DNA from: an uncultured Chitinophagaceae bacterium
GTDB taxonomy: Bacteria > Bacteroidota > Bacteroidia > Chitinophagales > Chitinophagaceae
Assembly: GCA_903830285.1 (NCBI GenBank)
Contig: CAIKTE010000116.1
Coordinates: 1 to 64,000 of the forward strand
Direction of reading: 5' to 3'
DNA length: 64,000 nt
Positions 28,501 to 35,820 of this stretch are shown here, one piece after another. How positions within the stretch are numbered: position 1 is the first letter of the stretch; every line of letters starts with the position of its first letter. Below the pieces are notes generated by a model. That model was given only the letters and a program-made list of their open reading frames with translations, ran no database searches and was not told the origin of the DNA. Both the position numbers and the translations under genes were made by a program.

Positions 28501-31500
28501 GCAGAAGCTACAGGACCGTCTGTGGATCCTCCGGATCCGGTTCCGGCAAAAGTGCTGACTGAACCGGCTGTGATCTTACGTAATTTGTAATTAGCCTGAT
28601 CTGCCACATAAACATTTCCTGAAGTATCAACGGCCAGTCCTGAGGGACTATTAAAAGTTGCGGATGAAGCCGGACCATCTAAACCATTGTTTGCATTAAT
28701 CCCCCCCAACCCAAATATACTTAGCACATTAGCTCCTTTTGCCAATACAGCTCCACCTGTATTCGTAAGGGTTAGTTGCGTAATCGCGGTACCCGGACTA
28801 TACACTTGTGTTCCAGTTACCCCATAAGTAATGGCCGGTGGGGTGTATAATACCGTTCCCCCTACCAACACATTGGCAGTAGGTGCTCCTGTGCTCGTTA
28901 AAGCAATTGTGCCATTATAAAAACCTGTTGCTGTTGAAGAAGCCAATCTGATATAAACAGTTGTGGAAGCGATGGTACCTGCAGCACCTACTGTAACGGA
29001 ACTGCTGAATGGACCGCTTGCACTGGTGCTTACTTCATAACCTGTTGGTGCTGTAACTAAAATACCCGCTAACATATAAACTCCCGACACTGTAAAATTA
29101 GCCGTTGAGGAGGCCGTACCTGCAGAAGTACTTAATGCAGATGATACTGCAGTTGATGCCGTGATATACGGACCTGAATAATAGGTTATTTGACTGTTCT
29201 GTACACTAGTCATATCGGCACTGAAAAGGGTTGAATTATATAAGGTTATTTCCTGAATATACCCATTCCAGAATTCAGTATTATTCACTTTAGCACCAAT
29301 GATTGCTGCATTATTACCAGTATTTGGTGAGTTGGCTAAAAGAAAGGATGAAGCTGTACCTGTTGGATTGATGTTTTGAGAGGCTAAAGCGGCACTTGGG
29401 GTATTGTTAAAATTACCTGTGGCAATGAATTGTGTATTTGAATTTACGCCTTGAATATCTACACCATACAATGTCATATCCACCAAATTGGTACTGGTTG
29501 ATCCAAGTCCTCTTCCTGCTGCACTTGATGCGCTTCCATAACCTACTACCCATTGCCAACCGGTATTATTGTTCAATTGTGCCACGCAGTTTAAAGTAGA
29601 AGGGTTACTGCCTGCAACGATCACAGAAGAAGGCATCGATAATGACTGTGCCCCTAAAAAGTTAACTGCAGGTTTCCCATTTAACCTTTCCACAACACCT
29701 GCTGCTACGATCCTTGGCTGACTGGCAGTTGTTGCCTGTACAGCATCATAACCTTTTCCACCTTGATCATACCAGGTAGCAACATAACCATTTCCCGTAC
29801 TTACAAAAGTCTTTAATGATGCCGTGTCTAAATCACCGCCCACTGTAAAACCGATGGCTTGTGTTGTATTGTCACTACTGCGGCGAACCAAGATTGCGTT
29901 ACCGCTATAGGAGGTACTTAATTTTCTTAAACTATAGGCTCCTGAAGAAGGAGTAGCGCTTGTAAGGGAAAGTTTATCAAGAGCATTAATAACAATTATA
30001 TTACGCAATACAGAAACGTTGTTATCATTAATATTTGGTGTCGCTAAATCTGGCATACCATCCCCATCCAGATCACCGATGGATACAGCTGAAGGACCGG
30101 AACTCGTTGTAAAATCTACTTTAGTAGCAAAACTGCCAATAGCAATACTGCCGCTGGTTGCCGTATTACGGAATATAGAAACGGTATTTGAATTATAATT
30201 TCCTACCACAAAATCGGGCTTACTATCAGCATCCAAATCACCGATAGCTACCGAAACAGGATTTGAACCTGTTGCAAAATCAACTTTGGCTGCAAAACTG
30301 CTGCTGCTGATTCCACTAGTTACTGTATTGCGGAGTACCGAGACAGTAGCCGCAGTTCGATTCGCTACTACCAAATCGGGTTTACCATCAGCATCCAAAT
30401 CACCGATGGCAACTGAATAAGGACCTGTACCTGTTGCAAAATCTATGTTTTCTGCAAAACTGCTGCTGGTAATAGTGCCACTTGTTGCCGTATTGCGCAA
30501 CACAGAAACAGTGTTATCCAAATAATTGGCTGACACCAGATCAAGTTTACCATCTCCATCTATATCGCCAATCGTTATTGACATTATCTGGTTACCCGCT
30601 GAAAAATCTACTTTAGTTGCAAAACTGCCGGTAGTAATACTGCCGCTGGTTGCTGTATTGCGGAATACTGAAACAGAAGCTGAAGAAGCTGCATTATGGT
30701 TAGCCACCGCCAAATCGAGTTTACCATCTCCATCTAGATCGCCAATGGCTACTGCATTGGGGTTTAAGCCTGTTGTAAAATTTACTTTAGCTGCAAAACT
30801 GCTGCTGCTGATTCCACTTGTTACCGTATTGCGGAATACAGAAACAGTGTTCTCTGAATAATTGACAACCGCCAAATCCGGTTTTCCATCTCCATCCAGA
30901 TCACCGATAGCTACAGCTGAGGGGGCAGCACCTGTGGCAAAAGTTACAGGACTTGCAAAACTGCCGGTTGTAATGCTTCCGCTGCTTGCCGTATTGCGGA
31001 AGATGGAAATAGAATTAGCAGCTCTATTTGCTACTACCAGATCAGGCAAGCCATCTCCATCCAGATCGCCGACGGCAAACGATGCGGGTGCAGTACCTGC
31101 TGTAAAATCTACTTTGGTCGCAAAATCTGCTGTGGAAATATTGGTCTTTGCCGGGCTATAAATAGGGTTAAAATTTTTAAGACTGTAACAAGCCAATTGA
31201 GTGCCTGTATTTAATTCCGTAATGGGTCCATAAGTTGCACCATTGGGTACAGTAACTGTTAAGCTGGTTGCTGTAGCTGCTGTTACATTTGCTTTGGTAG
31301 AACCAAAGAATACAATATTATTTGCTTTTGTTCCATTAAAGTTTGTACCTGTAATGGTTACGGCATCTCCTGGTTTGGCATTGCTTGGAGTGAAAGAAGT
31401 AATAGTTGGTGGAGGGAATGGGCCATCTTTTATAATCGAACCATTAAAAGCAACAGCATATCCCTGTGTGGCACTTATAAAATTTAAACCCAGTAACGCA

Positions 31501-32339
31501 CTACTAATTCCAGATGTTTGTGTTGTCCATGTAGTTCCCCCATTGATTGTTGTATTGATAGTACCAGCGTACCCCACAACCCAACCTTGTGTAGCACTCG
31601 TAAAATATATACCTGTAAAAGTAGCTGCAATGCTAGGTGTTTGAGATGTCCATGAAGTTCCTCCATTGTTTGTGGTAATGATAGTTCCGTTTCGACCAGC
31701 GACCCAACCCTGGGTAGCACTCGTAAAAAATACACTATATAATTCTTGGCCAGTTCCCGATGTTTGTGTAGTCCATGAAGTTCCTCCATTACTTGTAGTG
31801 AGAATAGTACCGCTTGAACCTACTACCCATCCTTGTGAGGCACTCGAAAAATAAATACTGTATAGGTCATTGAATGTGCCGGATGCTTGAACAGACCAAG
31901 TTGTTCCCCCATTAATTGTGGTTAAAATGGTTCCAAAAGCGCCCACCACCCAACCCTGAGTGGCACTCGTAAAATAAACACTTGAGTAATCTCGTCCATT
32001 GCCCGTTTGTGCAGTCCAAGTTGTTCCTCCATTACTTGTAGTGAGAATAGTACCGCTTGCGCCCACAGCCCAGCCCTGGGTGGAACTTGTAAAATATACA
32101 CTATTTAAATTATTACTAGTACCAGATGTTTGAGCTGTCCAAGTTGTTCCTCCATTACTTGTAGTGAGAATAGTACCACTTGCGCCCACCACCCAACCCT
32201 GTGTGGAACTTATAAAATATACACCATTTAATTGATTTGAAGTACCCGATGTTTGAGTAGTCCACACTTGGGCTTGCATACTTTGCGAAAATCCAGCACT
32301 TAAAATAATACTGAGGAAGAGTTTTGTAAAAAGCTTCAT
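25515..32339 (-). CDS. Giant multidomain adhesin with gliding-type T9SS sorting domain
   Basis: About 2274 residues. The start at 32339 (MKLFTKLF) gives a signal peptide ending MQAQ; eight more upstream codons are open. Approximate order: YCF48-like repeats (25-300); IPT/TIG domain (305-390); seven FG-GAP/VCBS repeats with DLDGDGKPDL-type calcium loops (415-780); a LamG/arabinofuranosidase-B-like region with YDQGGKGYDAVQA (790-1060); Ig-like modules; NHL repeats such as GLAVDTSGNVYVAD (1210-1490); a putative Ig and several BIG2-like repeats (1500-1950); PKD-like (2020-2100); and a type-B sorting domain with NVFSPNGDGVND near 2185 and DRWGKKMFE. The product should cross the outer membrane by T9SS and sit on the surface, for adhesion or glycan contact. 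It shares a transcript with PorP/SprF. Confidence 0.93.
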   Translation of the reverse strand: MKLFTKLFLSIILSAGFSQSMQAQVWTTQTSGTSNQLNGVYFISSTQGWVVGASGTILTTSNGGTTWTAQTSGTSNNLNSVYFTSSTQGWAVGASGTILTTSNGGTTWTAQTGNGRDYSSVYFTSATQGWVVGAFGTILTTINGGTTWSVQASGTFNDLYSIYFSSASQGWVVGSSGTILTTSNGGTSWTTQTSGTGQELYSVFFTSATQGWVAGRNGTIITTNNGGTSWTSQTPSIAATFTGIYFTSATQGWVVGYAGTINTTINGGTTWTTQTSGISSALLGLNFISATQGYAVAFNGSIIKDGPFPPPTITSFTPSNAKPGDAVTITGTNFNGTKANNIVFFGSTKANVTAATATSLTVTVPNGATYGPITELNTGTQLACYSLKNFNPIYSPAKTNISTADFATKVDFTAGTAPASFAVGDLDGDGLPDLVVANRAANSISIFRNTASSGSITTGSFASPVTFATGAAPSAVAIGDLDGDGKPDLAVVNYSENTVSVFRNTVTSGISSSSFAAKVNFTTGLNPNAVAIGDLDGDGKLDLAVANHNAASSASVSVFRNTATSGSITTGSFATKVDFSAGNQIMSITIGDIDGDGKLDLVSANYLDNTVSVLRNTATSGTITSSSFAENIDFATGTGPYSVAIGDLDADGKPDLVVANRTAATVSVLRNTVTSGISSSSFAAKVDFATGSNPVSVAIGDLDADSKPDFVVGNYNSNTVSIFRNTATSGSIAIGSFATKVDFTTSSGPSAVSIGDLDGDGMPDLATPNINDNNVSVLRNIIVINALDKLSLTSATPSSGAYSLRKLSTSYSGNAILVRRSSDNTTQAIGFTVGGDLDTASLKTFVSTGNGYVATWYDQGGKGYDAVQATTASQPRIVAAGVVERLNGKPAVNFLGAQSLSMPSSVIVAGSNPSTLNCVAQLNNNTGWQWVVGYGSASSAAGRGLGSTSTNLVDMTLYGVDIQGVNSNTQFIATGNFNNTPSAALASQNINPTGTASSFLLANSPNTGNNAAIIGAKVNNTEFWNGYIQEITLYNSTLFSADMTSVQNSQITYYSGPYITASTAVSSALSTSAGTASSTANFTVSGVYMLAGILVTAPTGYEVSTSASGPFSSSVTVGAAGTIASTTVYIRLASSTATGFYNGTIALTSTGAPTANVLVGGTVLYTPPAITYGVTGTQVYSPGTAITQLTLTNTGGAVLAKGANVLSIFGLGGINANNGLDGPASSATFNSPSGLAVDTSGNVYVADQANYKLRKITAGSVSTFAGTGSGGSTDGPVASAKFNYPTGVVIDASGNVFVADHNNNSLRKVSAGVVSTIASFAYADAVAVDAAGNLYVADSYNHKIYKITAAGIMSTLAGSGSPGAVDATGAAASFNHPAGIAVDAIGNVYVADANNNKIRQITAAGVVSTFAGSGTRGETDGTGTAALFTSPTGLAIDAAGNLYVADFANGAGTIRKITPTAVVTTISKNWQYPQAVAVDNAFNVYWALGSGNAGNQILSLSQQGYSISPALPAGLSFDSTNGKISGTPTGYSPATNYTITATNAGGSSTTTLSIQITGSITVGTVSGTMTTCVGSPSVSPKIQQFSVSGAFLTDNILVTAPANFEVSLAAGSGYGGTVTLNQSSGTVNSTTVYVRLAANATAGNKADSVVLTSAGGVTTQKVGVAGTVYQYPVLNPIQGTKSVCVGNQTTLTAIAPASVPTDTLHTANPKTLSVSTNTALVTADQTMGSVAPLPLFLPLKVWSSDNLAVATVDANTGVVTGVSAGTATITCSLSGLSTCVSTQTAVVTVNPLPVLAAITGSSTVLVNSTSPLANTTAGGTWSSSNTAAATIDASTGVVSGIVAGTTTITYAYTNSNGCSSSINTLITVVAIAPITGTTNVCAGSTTTLADATPNGSWSSSDVTKATIDAAGKVTGIAAGNITISYSITGIGTVTTAFTVNALPTGNIAAAAGSIICGTGGSIVLTASGGNSYAWTKGGTAITGITANQLTVTVPAVYTATVTNTTTGCSAAAGNSITVTQLFAPKASFVNDSYCVNKPITLTNQSTVGTSGPVNYAWSDNNGNSSSGSNAAFTYSSVGAYSIKLKVIPQACPNIADSSIRIIAVEASTAGVRYPRVDAVINNPTPLQARTFGVAYSWSPATALSNATIANPTVRIKTETDYSVQITAASGCTTIDNVLVRAFDVNLYVPNVFSPNGDGVNDVLYVNLINIKQLKFYRIYDRWGKKMFETNDPTQGWDGKWNGALQHIDTYTWVAEAVDNNGTYVTKSGTVTLLR
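30030..31090 (-). repeat. Seven FG-GAP/VCBS coding repeats (~165-bp period)
   Basis: Seven copies of a segment encoding IGDLDGDGKPDLAV-like loops, spaced about 165 bp, inside the adhesin gene. Neighbouring blocks encoding SGSITTGSFATKVDF are also reused almost unchanged, so the DNA itself is repetitive and could recombine. Confidence 0.85.
31430..32270 (-). repeat. YCF48-type coding repeats (~114-bp period)
   Basis: Six full units and one partial unit of about 38 residues with the core QGWVVGASGTILTTSNGG. They are highly similar at DNA level, which points to recent expansion or homogenisation in the 5' part of the adhesin gene. Confidence 0.85.
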
Positions 32340-32732
32340 AGAGGTTAGGTTTATTATGTACACAAAGGGTTATTATTTCAATGAAACAAGGTTTCAATGA
32401 AGGCTTTGCAGATGATAGTGGATGATTTTAAAAGGGGAGAAAATTGTCTGAACGCAGCGTTCCTTTCTTATGCTTAATATGAGAACAATAAGAAGACAGC
32501 TGTTTGGTTTAATCCTTTCCCTGATAATGTTATGACAATAATAATAAGAATATTAATAAAAACAAATAAAATGCAAAGATTTTTTCTACACTTAATAGAT
32601 TGATAAACTGACAGATAATATCATCCGATAAATGACAAATCTAATTGTGGTATAGCATTGTTGTAAAATAAATTAATAAGTCAACAATGTCTGAGGGAAC
32701 TGCTGGGTGAATGTATAATAGCCTAGAATAAT

Positions 32733-32858
32733 TGCAAATGCTGAATATTGCTGTCTTCCCGAGGCACGAGGGATCTGCTGAGCGAGAGCAATTTAAAAAC
32801 CAAGCAGATTCCTCCTGCGTCGGAATGACAGAAAGCCAAACATCAGTACAAATGCTGA
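32733..32858. repeat. Family B intergenic repeat, copy 2
   Basis: Block order as at 22951: GCAAATGCTGAATATTGCTG, TCTTCCCGAGGCACGAGGGA, AAGCAGATTCCTCCTGCGTC, GGAATGACA, GCCAAACATCAG. This is the least interrupted copy and serves as the reference unit. Confidence 0.85.
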
Positions 32859-33010
32859 GCAGTGCTGTCTTCCCGATCCCGATAAAATCGGGAAGGGAAC
32901 TGTTGGGCAGCAGTTCAAAACATTAGGCAGATTCCTGCCTACCGGCAGGCAGGCCTCCTGCGTCTCCGAAGCTGTCCTTTGGACGGAATGACATAAAGCC
33001 CGGCATCAGT
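32859..33010. repeat. Family B intergenic repeat, copy 3, with nested palindromic insertions
   Basis: Directly abuts copy 2. Compared with it, three short blocks appear inserted: TCCCGATAAAATCGGGA within the first conserved block, TGCCTACCGGCAGGCAGGCC inside GCAGATTCC/TCCTGCGTC, and TCCGAAGCTGTCCTTTGGAC between CGTC and GGAATGACA. Each is palindromic or partly so, about 17-20 bp. Confidence 0.8.
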
Positions 33011-33156
33011 ATTAACCCTGCAGCTTGCTTTAAAAGGTCTATTTATAAAAATTTGTTATAACCATTTTACCAAAAACACACTATACTATATTTGTATATG
33101 AGATGAGATGATCCTATGGAAAGGCTTTTACTTCGCTATATAAGGACTATCACTTC

Positions 33157-33200
33157 AACGGAGGATGAACGGAAGATGAACGGAGGATGAACGGAGGATG
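33157..33200 (+). repeat. Four-copy 11-bp tandem repeat
   Basis: AACGGAGGATG repeated four times without gaps, with one mismatch (GGAAG) in the second unit. Each unit ends in ATG preceded by a purine run, and each ATG frame hits TGA overlapping the next ATG (ATGA). Confidence 0.9.
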
Positions 33201-33236
33201 CAGCTATCAACACTATCTGACGAGTATATCAATCCT

Positions 33237-33527
33237 ATGGCAAGAATAAAAAACAATATGGTATTGCAGGGAACAAGCGGACAGCTGGGTAAGCAGTTGC
33301 TGTTAAAGCAATACGCTTATGGAGCCGTACTATCTAAATACCCCGACATGAGTTCTGTTCAACCCAGTGAAAAACAAAAAGAAGGATATGATAAGTTTAG
33401 AGATGCCGTGGCTTATGCACAATCCATTTTAAACGATACAAAGAAGAAAAAGGCTTATCAAAAAAAACTGAAGCCCGGACAAACAGTCTATCATTTTGCT
33501 ATCAAAGAATACCTGCAAAATCATTGA
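33237..33527 (+). CDS. Small basic protein of unknown function
   Basis: A 96-residue basic protein starting MARIKNNMVLQGTSGQLGKQ, a pattern I associate loosely with small Bacteroidota proteins of unknown role. The rest is helical and charged (FRDAVAYAQSILNDTKKKKAYQKKLK) and ends YHFAIKEYLQNH. There is no signal peptide or membrane segment. An in-frame ATG at 33198, at the end of the 11-bp tandem repeat, would add 13 residues; I prefer 33237 because the MARIKNN start looks conserved. It stands alone downstream of a repeat-rich region. Confidence 0.6.
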   Translation: MARIKNNMVLQGTSGQLGKQLLLKQYAYGAVLSKYPDMSSVQPSEKQKEGYDKFRDAVAYAQSILNDTKKKKAYQKKLKPGQTVYHFAIKEYLQNH

Positions 33528-33564
33528 CAAACTTTTCAGCTTCTTCAAAGACACCCTCTACAAA

Positions 33565-34662
33565 CTATTTAAGCTCCGTTTCTTTCATGAATACACGTAG
33601 GTAATTACCCCATATTTTAGGAAGAGAATGCGTTCCATGTCCCCTGGTTTCGGAACTGATGGGTAATAATATGTATTTCCCTTTTGCAACCTTCTGTATA
33701 GCTGTATCCAATACTTTTAATTCAGGAGGATTGATCTGATCATCTGCTGAATTGATGGCCAATAAAGGCGCTTTAATATTTTGGAGATAAGGCGCCGGGT
33801 TATATACTCGAGAAGCATCGAACTGATAGATCATATCATTTGCATCTTTGCCTTTGGCTGCATTGATCAGATATTTATCCAAAAATAATTCAGCACTGCT
33901 TTTAGTAGGTGCATCTTTCTGCCATTGCAAAGGAACACTTGACATGATCATCAGAATATCCAATGCATGCTTTAAGCCAACTGCAGGTTGCTGAACATAG
34001 TTACCATTATTCCATGTTGGATCTTCTTTAATGGCATCAATGATCATTTTACGAAGGATCCTGTTTCTTCCTGCAATTTCAATGGGCAGACTGGCCAAAG
34101 GAAGTAATGCATCCATAAAATCAGGATAACGATAAGCCCATACCCAGGTATGCATCCCTCCCATCGATGTACCCATGATCAATCTTGCATGCTGTATGTT
34201 TAAGTGTTTAGTTAGTAATAAATGATCGGCATCTACCATATCATCATAGGTATAAGCAGGAAATTTCATTCTTAATCCATCACTGGGTTTACTTGATCTG
34301 CCATGCCCGATGCCATCGGGTAAGATGATAAAATATTTAGCGGCATCTAAGATCTGCCCTGCTTTAAATAATTGTCCCGCGAAATTTTCTGTTAAGAAAT
34401 TCTCTCCGCTCCCACCTGTTCCATGCATGATCAATATGGCATTATCTATTTGTCCCTGTTGATTGATATGTGCTGTACCAACTGTATAATAATGCAGTCG
34501 CAAAGAATCAAGTATACTGCCATCATTGAATTTAAATTGCGGCACAACATATGTTCCTTCCTGATAAGGAACAGCTTTCTGAGAAAAAAGGGCTGTTGAA
34601 AAAAGAATACCCCATATCCATACAAAAATGATCTTGTTAATCTTCTTATTAAATAATTTCAT
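33565..34662 (-). CDS. Exported alpha/beta-fold hydrolase
   Basis: A 365-residue alpha/beta hydrolase with an N-terminal signal sequence (hydrophobic 9-25, LFSQ). The nucleophile elbow is GTSMGG near residue 165. The acid is likely in NSADDQINP near 305 and the catalytic His in RGHGTHS near 340. The layout and HGTGGSGENF oxyanion region resemble the homoserine O-acetyltransferase (MetX)-like branch, but the export signal argues against a methionine role, so an esterase or similar activity is likelier. Monocistronic; the gene to the right is divergent. Confidence 0.8.
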   Translation of the reverse strand: MKLFNKKINKIIFVWIWGILFSTALFSQKAVPYQEGTYVVPQFKFNDGSILDSLRLHYYTVGTAHINQQGQIDNAILIMHGTGGSGENFLTENFAGQLFKAGQILDAAKYFIILPDGIGHGRSSKPSDGLRMKFPAYTYDDMVDADHLLLTKHLNIQHARLIMGTSMGGMHTWVWAYRYPDFMDALLPLASLPIEIAGRNRILRKMIIDAIKEDPTWNNGNYVQQPAVGLKHALDILMIMSSVPLQWQKDAPTKSSAELFLDKYLINAAKGKDANDMIYQFDASRVYNPAPYLQNIKAPLLAINSADDQINPPELKVLDTAIQKVAKGKYILLPISSETRGHGTHSLPKIWGNYLRVFMKETELK

Positions 34663-34693
34663 GTGTTTAAGCTGTCTTTAAAATTAGCTTTAA

Positions 34694-34800
34694 ATTATTT
34701 TACCACAGTGGCCACAGTGTTTTTTCACAGAGTAACCGGAGTTTTACAATATGCTCTGCGAAACTCTGTGAATTACTCGTTTACTCTGTGGTTAAGTTAT
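34694..34800. repeat. Imperfect inverted repeat in divergent promoter region
   Basis: TACCACAGTGGCCACAGTG and CACAGAGTAACCGGAG on the left face AACTCTGTGAATTACTCG and TTTACTCTGTGGTTA on the right. The arms match loosely over about 30 bp. It has the look of the CACAGAG-type intergenic repeats found in Bacteroidota. Confidence 0.6.
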
Positions 34801-34900
34801 ATTAAATTTTGACAAAGTACTTATCAATTAAAAGGATGAAACATCTTATGCTGAAAATTAAACTTATTCTTGAGATATCTTTGCACACAATATTTAAATT

Positions 34901-35761
34901 ATGGAAGCAGCATTAAAGATCGGATGGATCGGTTTGGGTAATATGGGTAATCCCATGGCGAATAATTTATTAAATGCAGGTCTTGACCTGACAGTCTATA
35001 ACCGAACAAAGAATAAAGAAGAATCGCTCTTGCAAGCAGGTGCAAGATCAGCAAGCAGTCCGCAGGCATTGATGGATAGCTGTGATATTATAATCACTAT
35101 GCTGTCTGATGATGCAGCTGTCAAAGCGATATTTGAAGGCCCATCCGGTTTATTATCTTCAGCAAATTCCGGAAAGCTCATCATAGATATGAGTACAGTG
35201 GCACCAGCAACTTCACGTTATTTATCGGAAGCTTGCAATAAACATCAGCTCAATTTTTTAGATGCACCGGTTTCCGGAAGTGTGAAGCCTGCACAAGACG
35301 GCACACTGATCATACTTGTTGGCGGAACAGAAGAGAACTATGCAAAAGCAAAACCAATATTTGATATACTAGGTAAACTCTCGATACATTTAGGTCCAAC
35401 AGGTGCTGGCAGCTCTGCTAAACTGGCGATCAATTATTTACTGGGACTGAATCTTCAAGGGTTGGCAGAAACTGTTTTATTCGCTGAGCGTAATGGCATC
35501 AGCAAGGAAAATATGCTGACCATTATTAATGAAAGTGCTTGTGGCAATGGCATCTCTAAACTAAAGGCCACTTCTATCATCAACAATAGTTATCCTGCAG
35601 CATTTGCGTTGAAGCATTTGGTGAAGGATCTTAGACTTGCCGGTGAAGCAGGATTAAATGCTGCTTTGTTTAATCCATTGTTTGAATCCTTTCAAAAAGC
35701 ACAAGAGGAAGGATTGGGTAATGAAGATGTAATGGCTATCATTAAAAGTATAAACCAATAA
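34901..35761 (+). CDS. Beta-hydroxyacid dehydrogenase (3-hydroxyisobutyrate dehydrogenase family)
   Basis: Oxidises beta-hydroxyacids, or reduces the matching semialdehydes, with NAD(P). The 286-residue protein has GWIGLGNMGNPMANNLLNAG at the N-terminus (Rossmann loop plus family signature), then the substrate-binding DAPVSGSVKPAQDGTL near 122. The catalytic Lys lies in GSSAKLAINYLLG near 169-175. Substrate could be tartronate semialdehyde, hydroxyisobutyrate or succinic semialdehyde; the sequence does not decide. Single gene. ATG start. Confidence 0.9.
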   Translation: MEAALKIGWIGLGNMGNPMANNLLNAGLDLTVYNRTKNKEESLLQAGARSASSPQALMDSCDIIITMLSDDAAVKAIFEGPSGLLSSANSGKLIIDMSTVAPATSRYLSEACNKHQLNFLDAPVSGSVKPAQDGTLIILVGGTEENYAKAKPIFDILGKLSIHLGPTGAGSSAKLAINYLLGLNLQGLAETVLFAERNGISKENMLTIINESACGNGISKLKATSIINNSYPAAFALKHLVKDLRLAGEAGLNAALFNPLFESFQKAQEEGLGNEDVMAIIKSINQ

Positions 35762-35820
35762 TGAAGAAATGAACTAACTGTATCTGCATTCGCAGTTCAT
35801 CTTTTCATCGCATCATCAGT

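Larger units (their letters stand above)
32340..33236. other. Intergenic region with nested repeats and a tandem repeat
   Basis: About 900 bp without a convincing gene. From left: the upstream region of the adhesin gene (32340 to about 32700, AT-rich); two adjacent family B repeats (32733-33010); AT-rich DNA; and a four-copy 11-bp tandem repeat (33157-33200). Confidence 0.6.

Noticed and set aside
26572-31644. Several long open frames on the plus strand across the adhesin gene (for example 26800-27279, 30526-31161)
   Set aside because: They lie antisense to repeat-coding DNA with biased composition, have no start context or family features, and shadow the clearly real minus-strand gene.
33157-33200. 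Tandem repeat as a CRISPR-like array
   Set aside because: Units are 11 bp and directly adjacent with no spacers, and no cas genes are present.
33565-34662. Homoserine O-acetyltransferase (metX)
   Set aside because: The fold is similar, but the clear signal sequence and lack of methionine genes nearby argue for an exported hydrolase.
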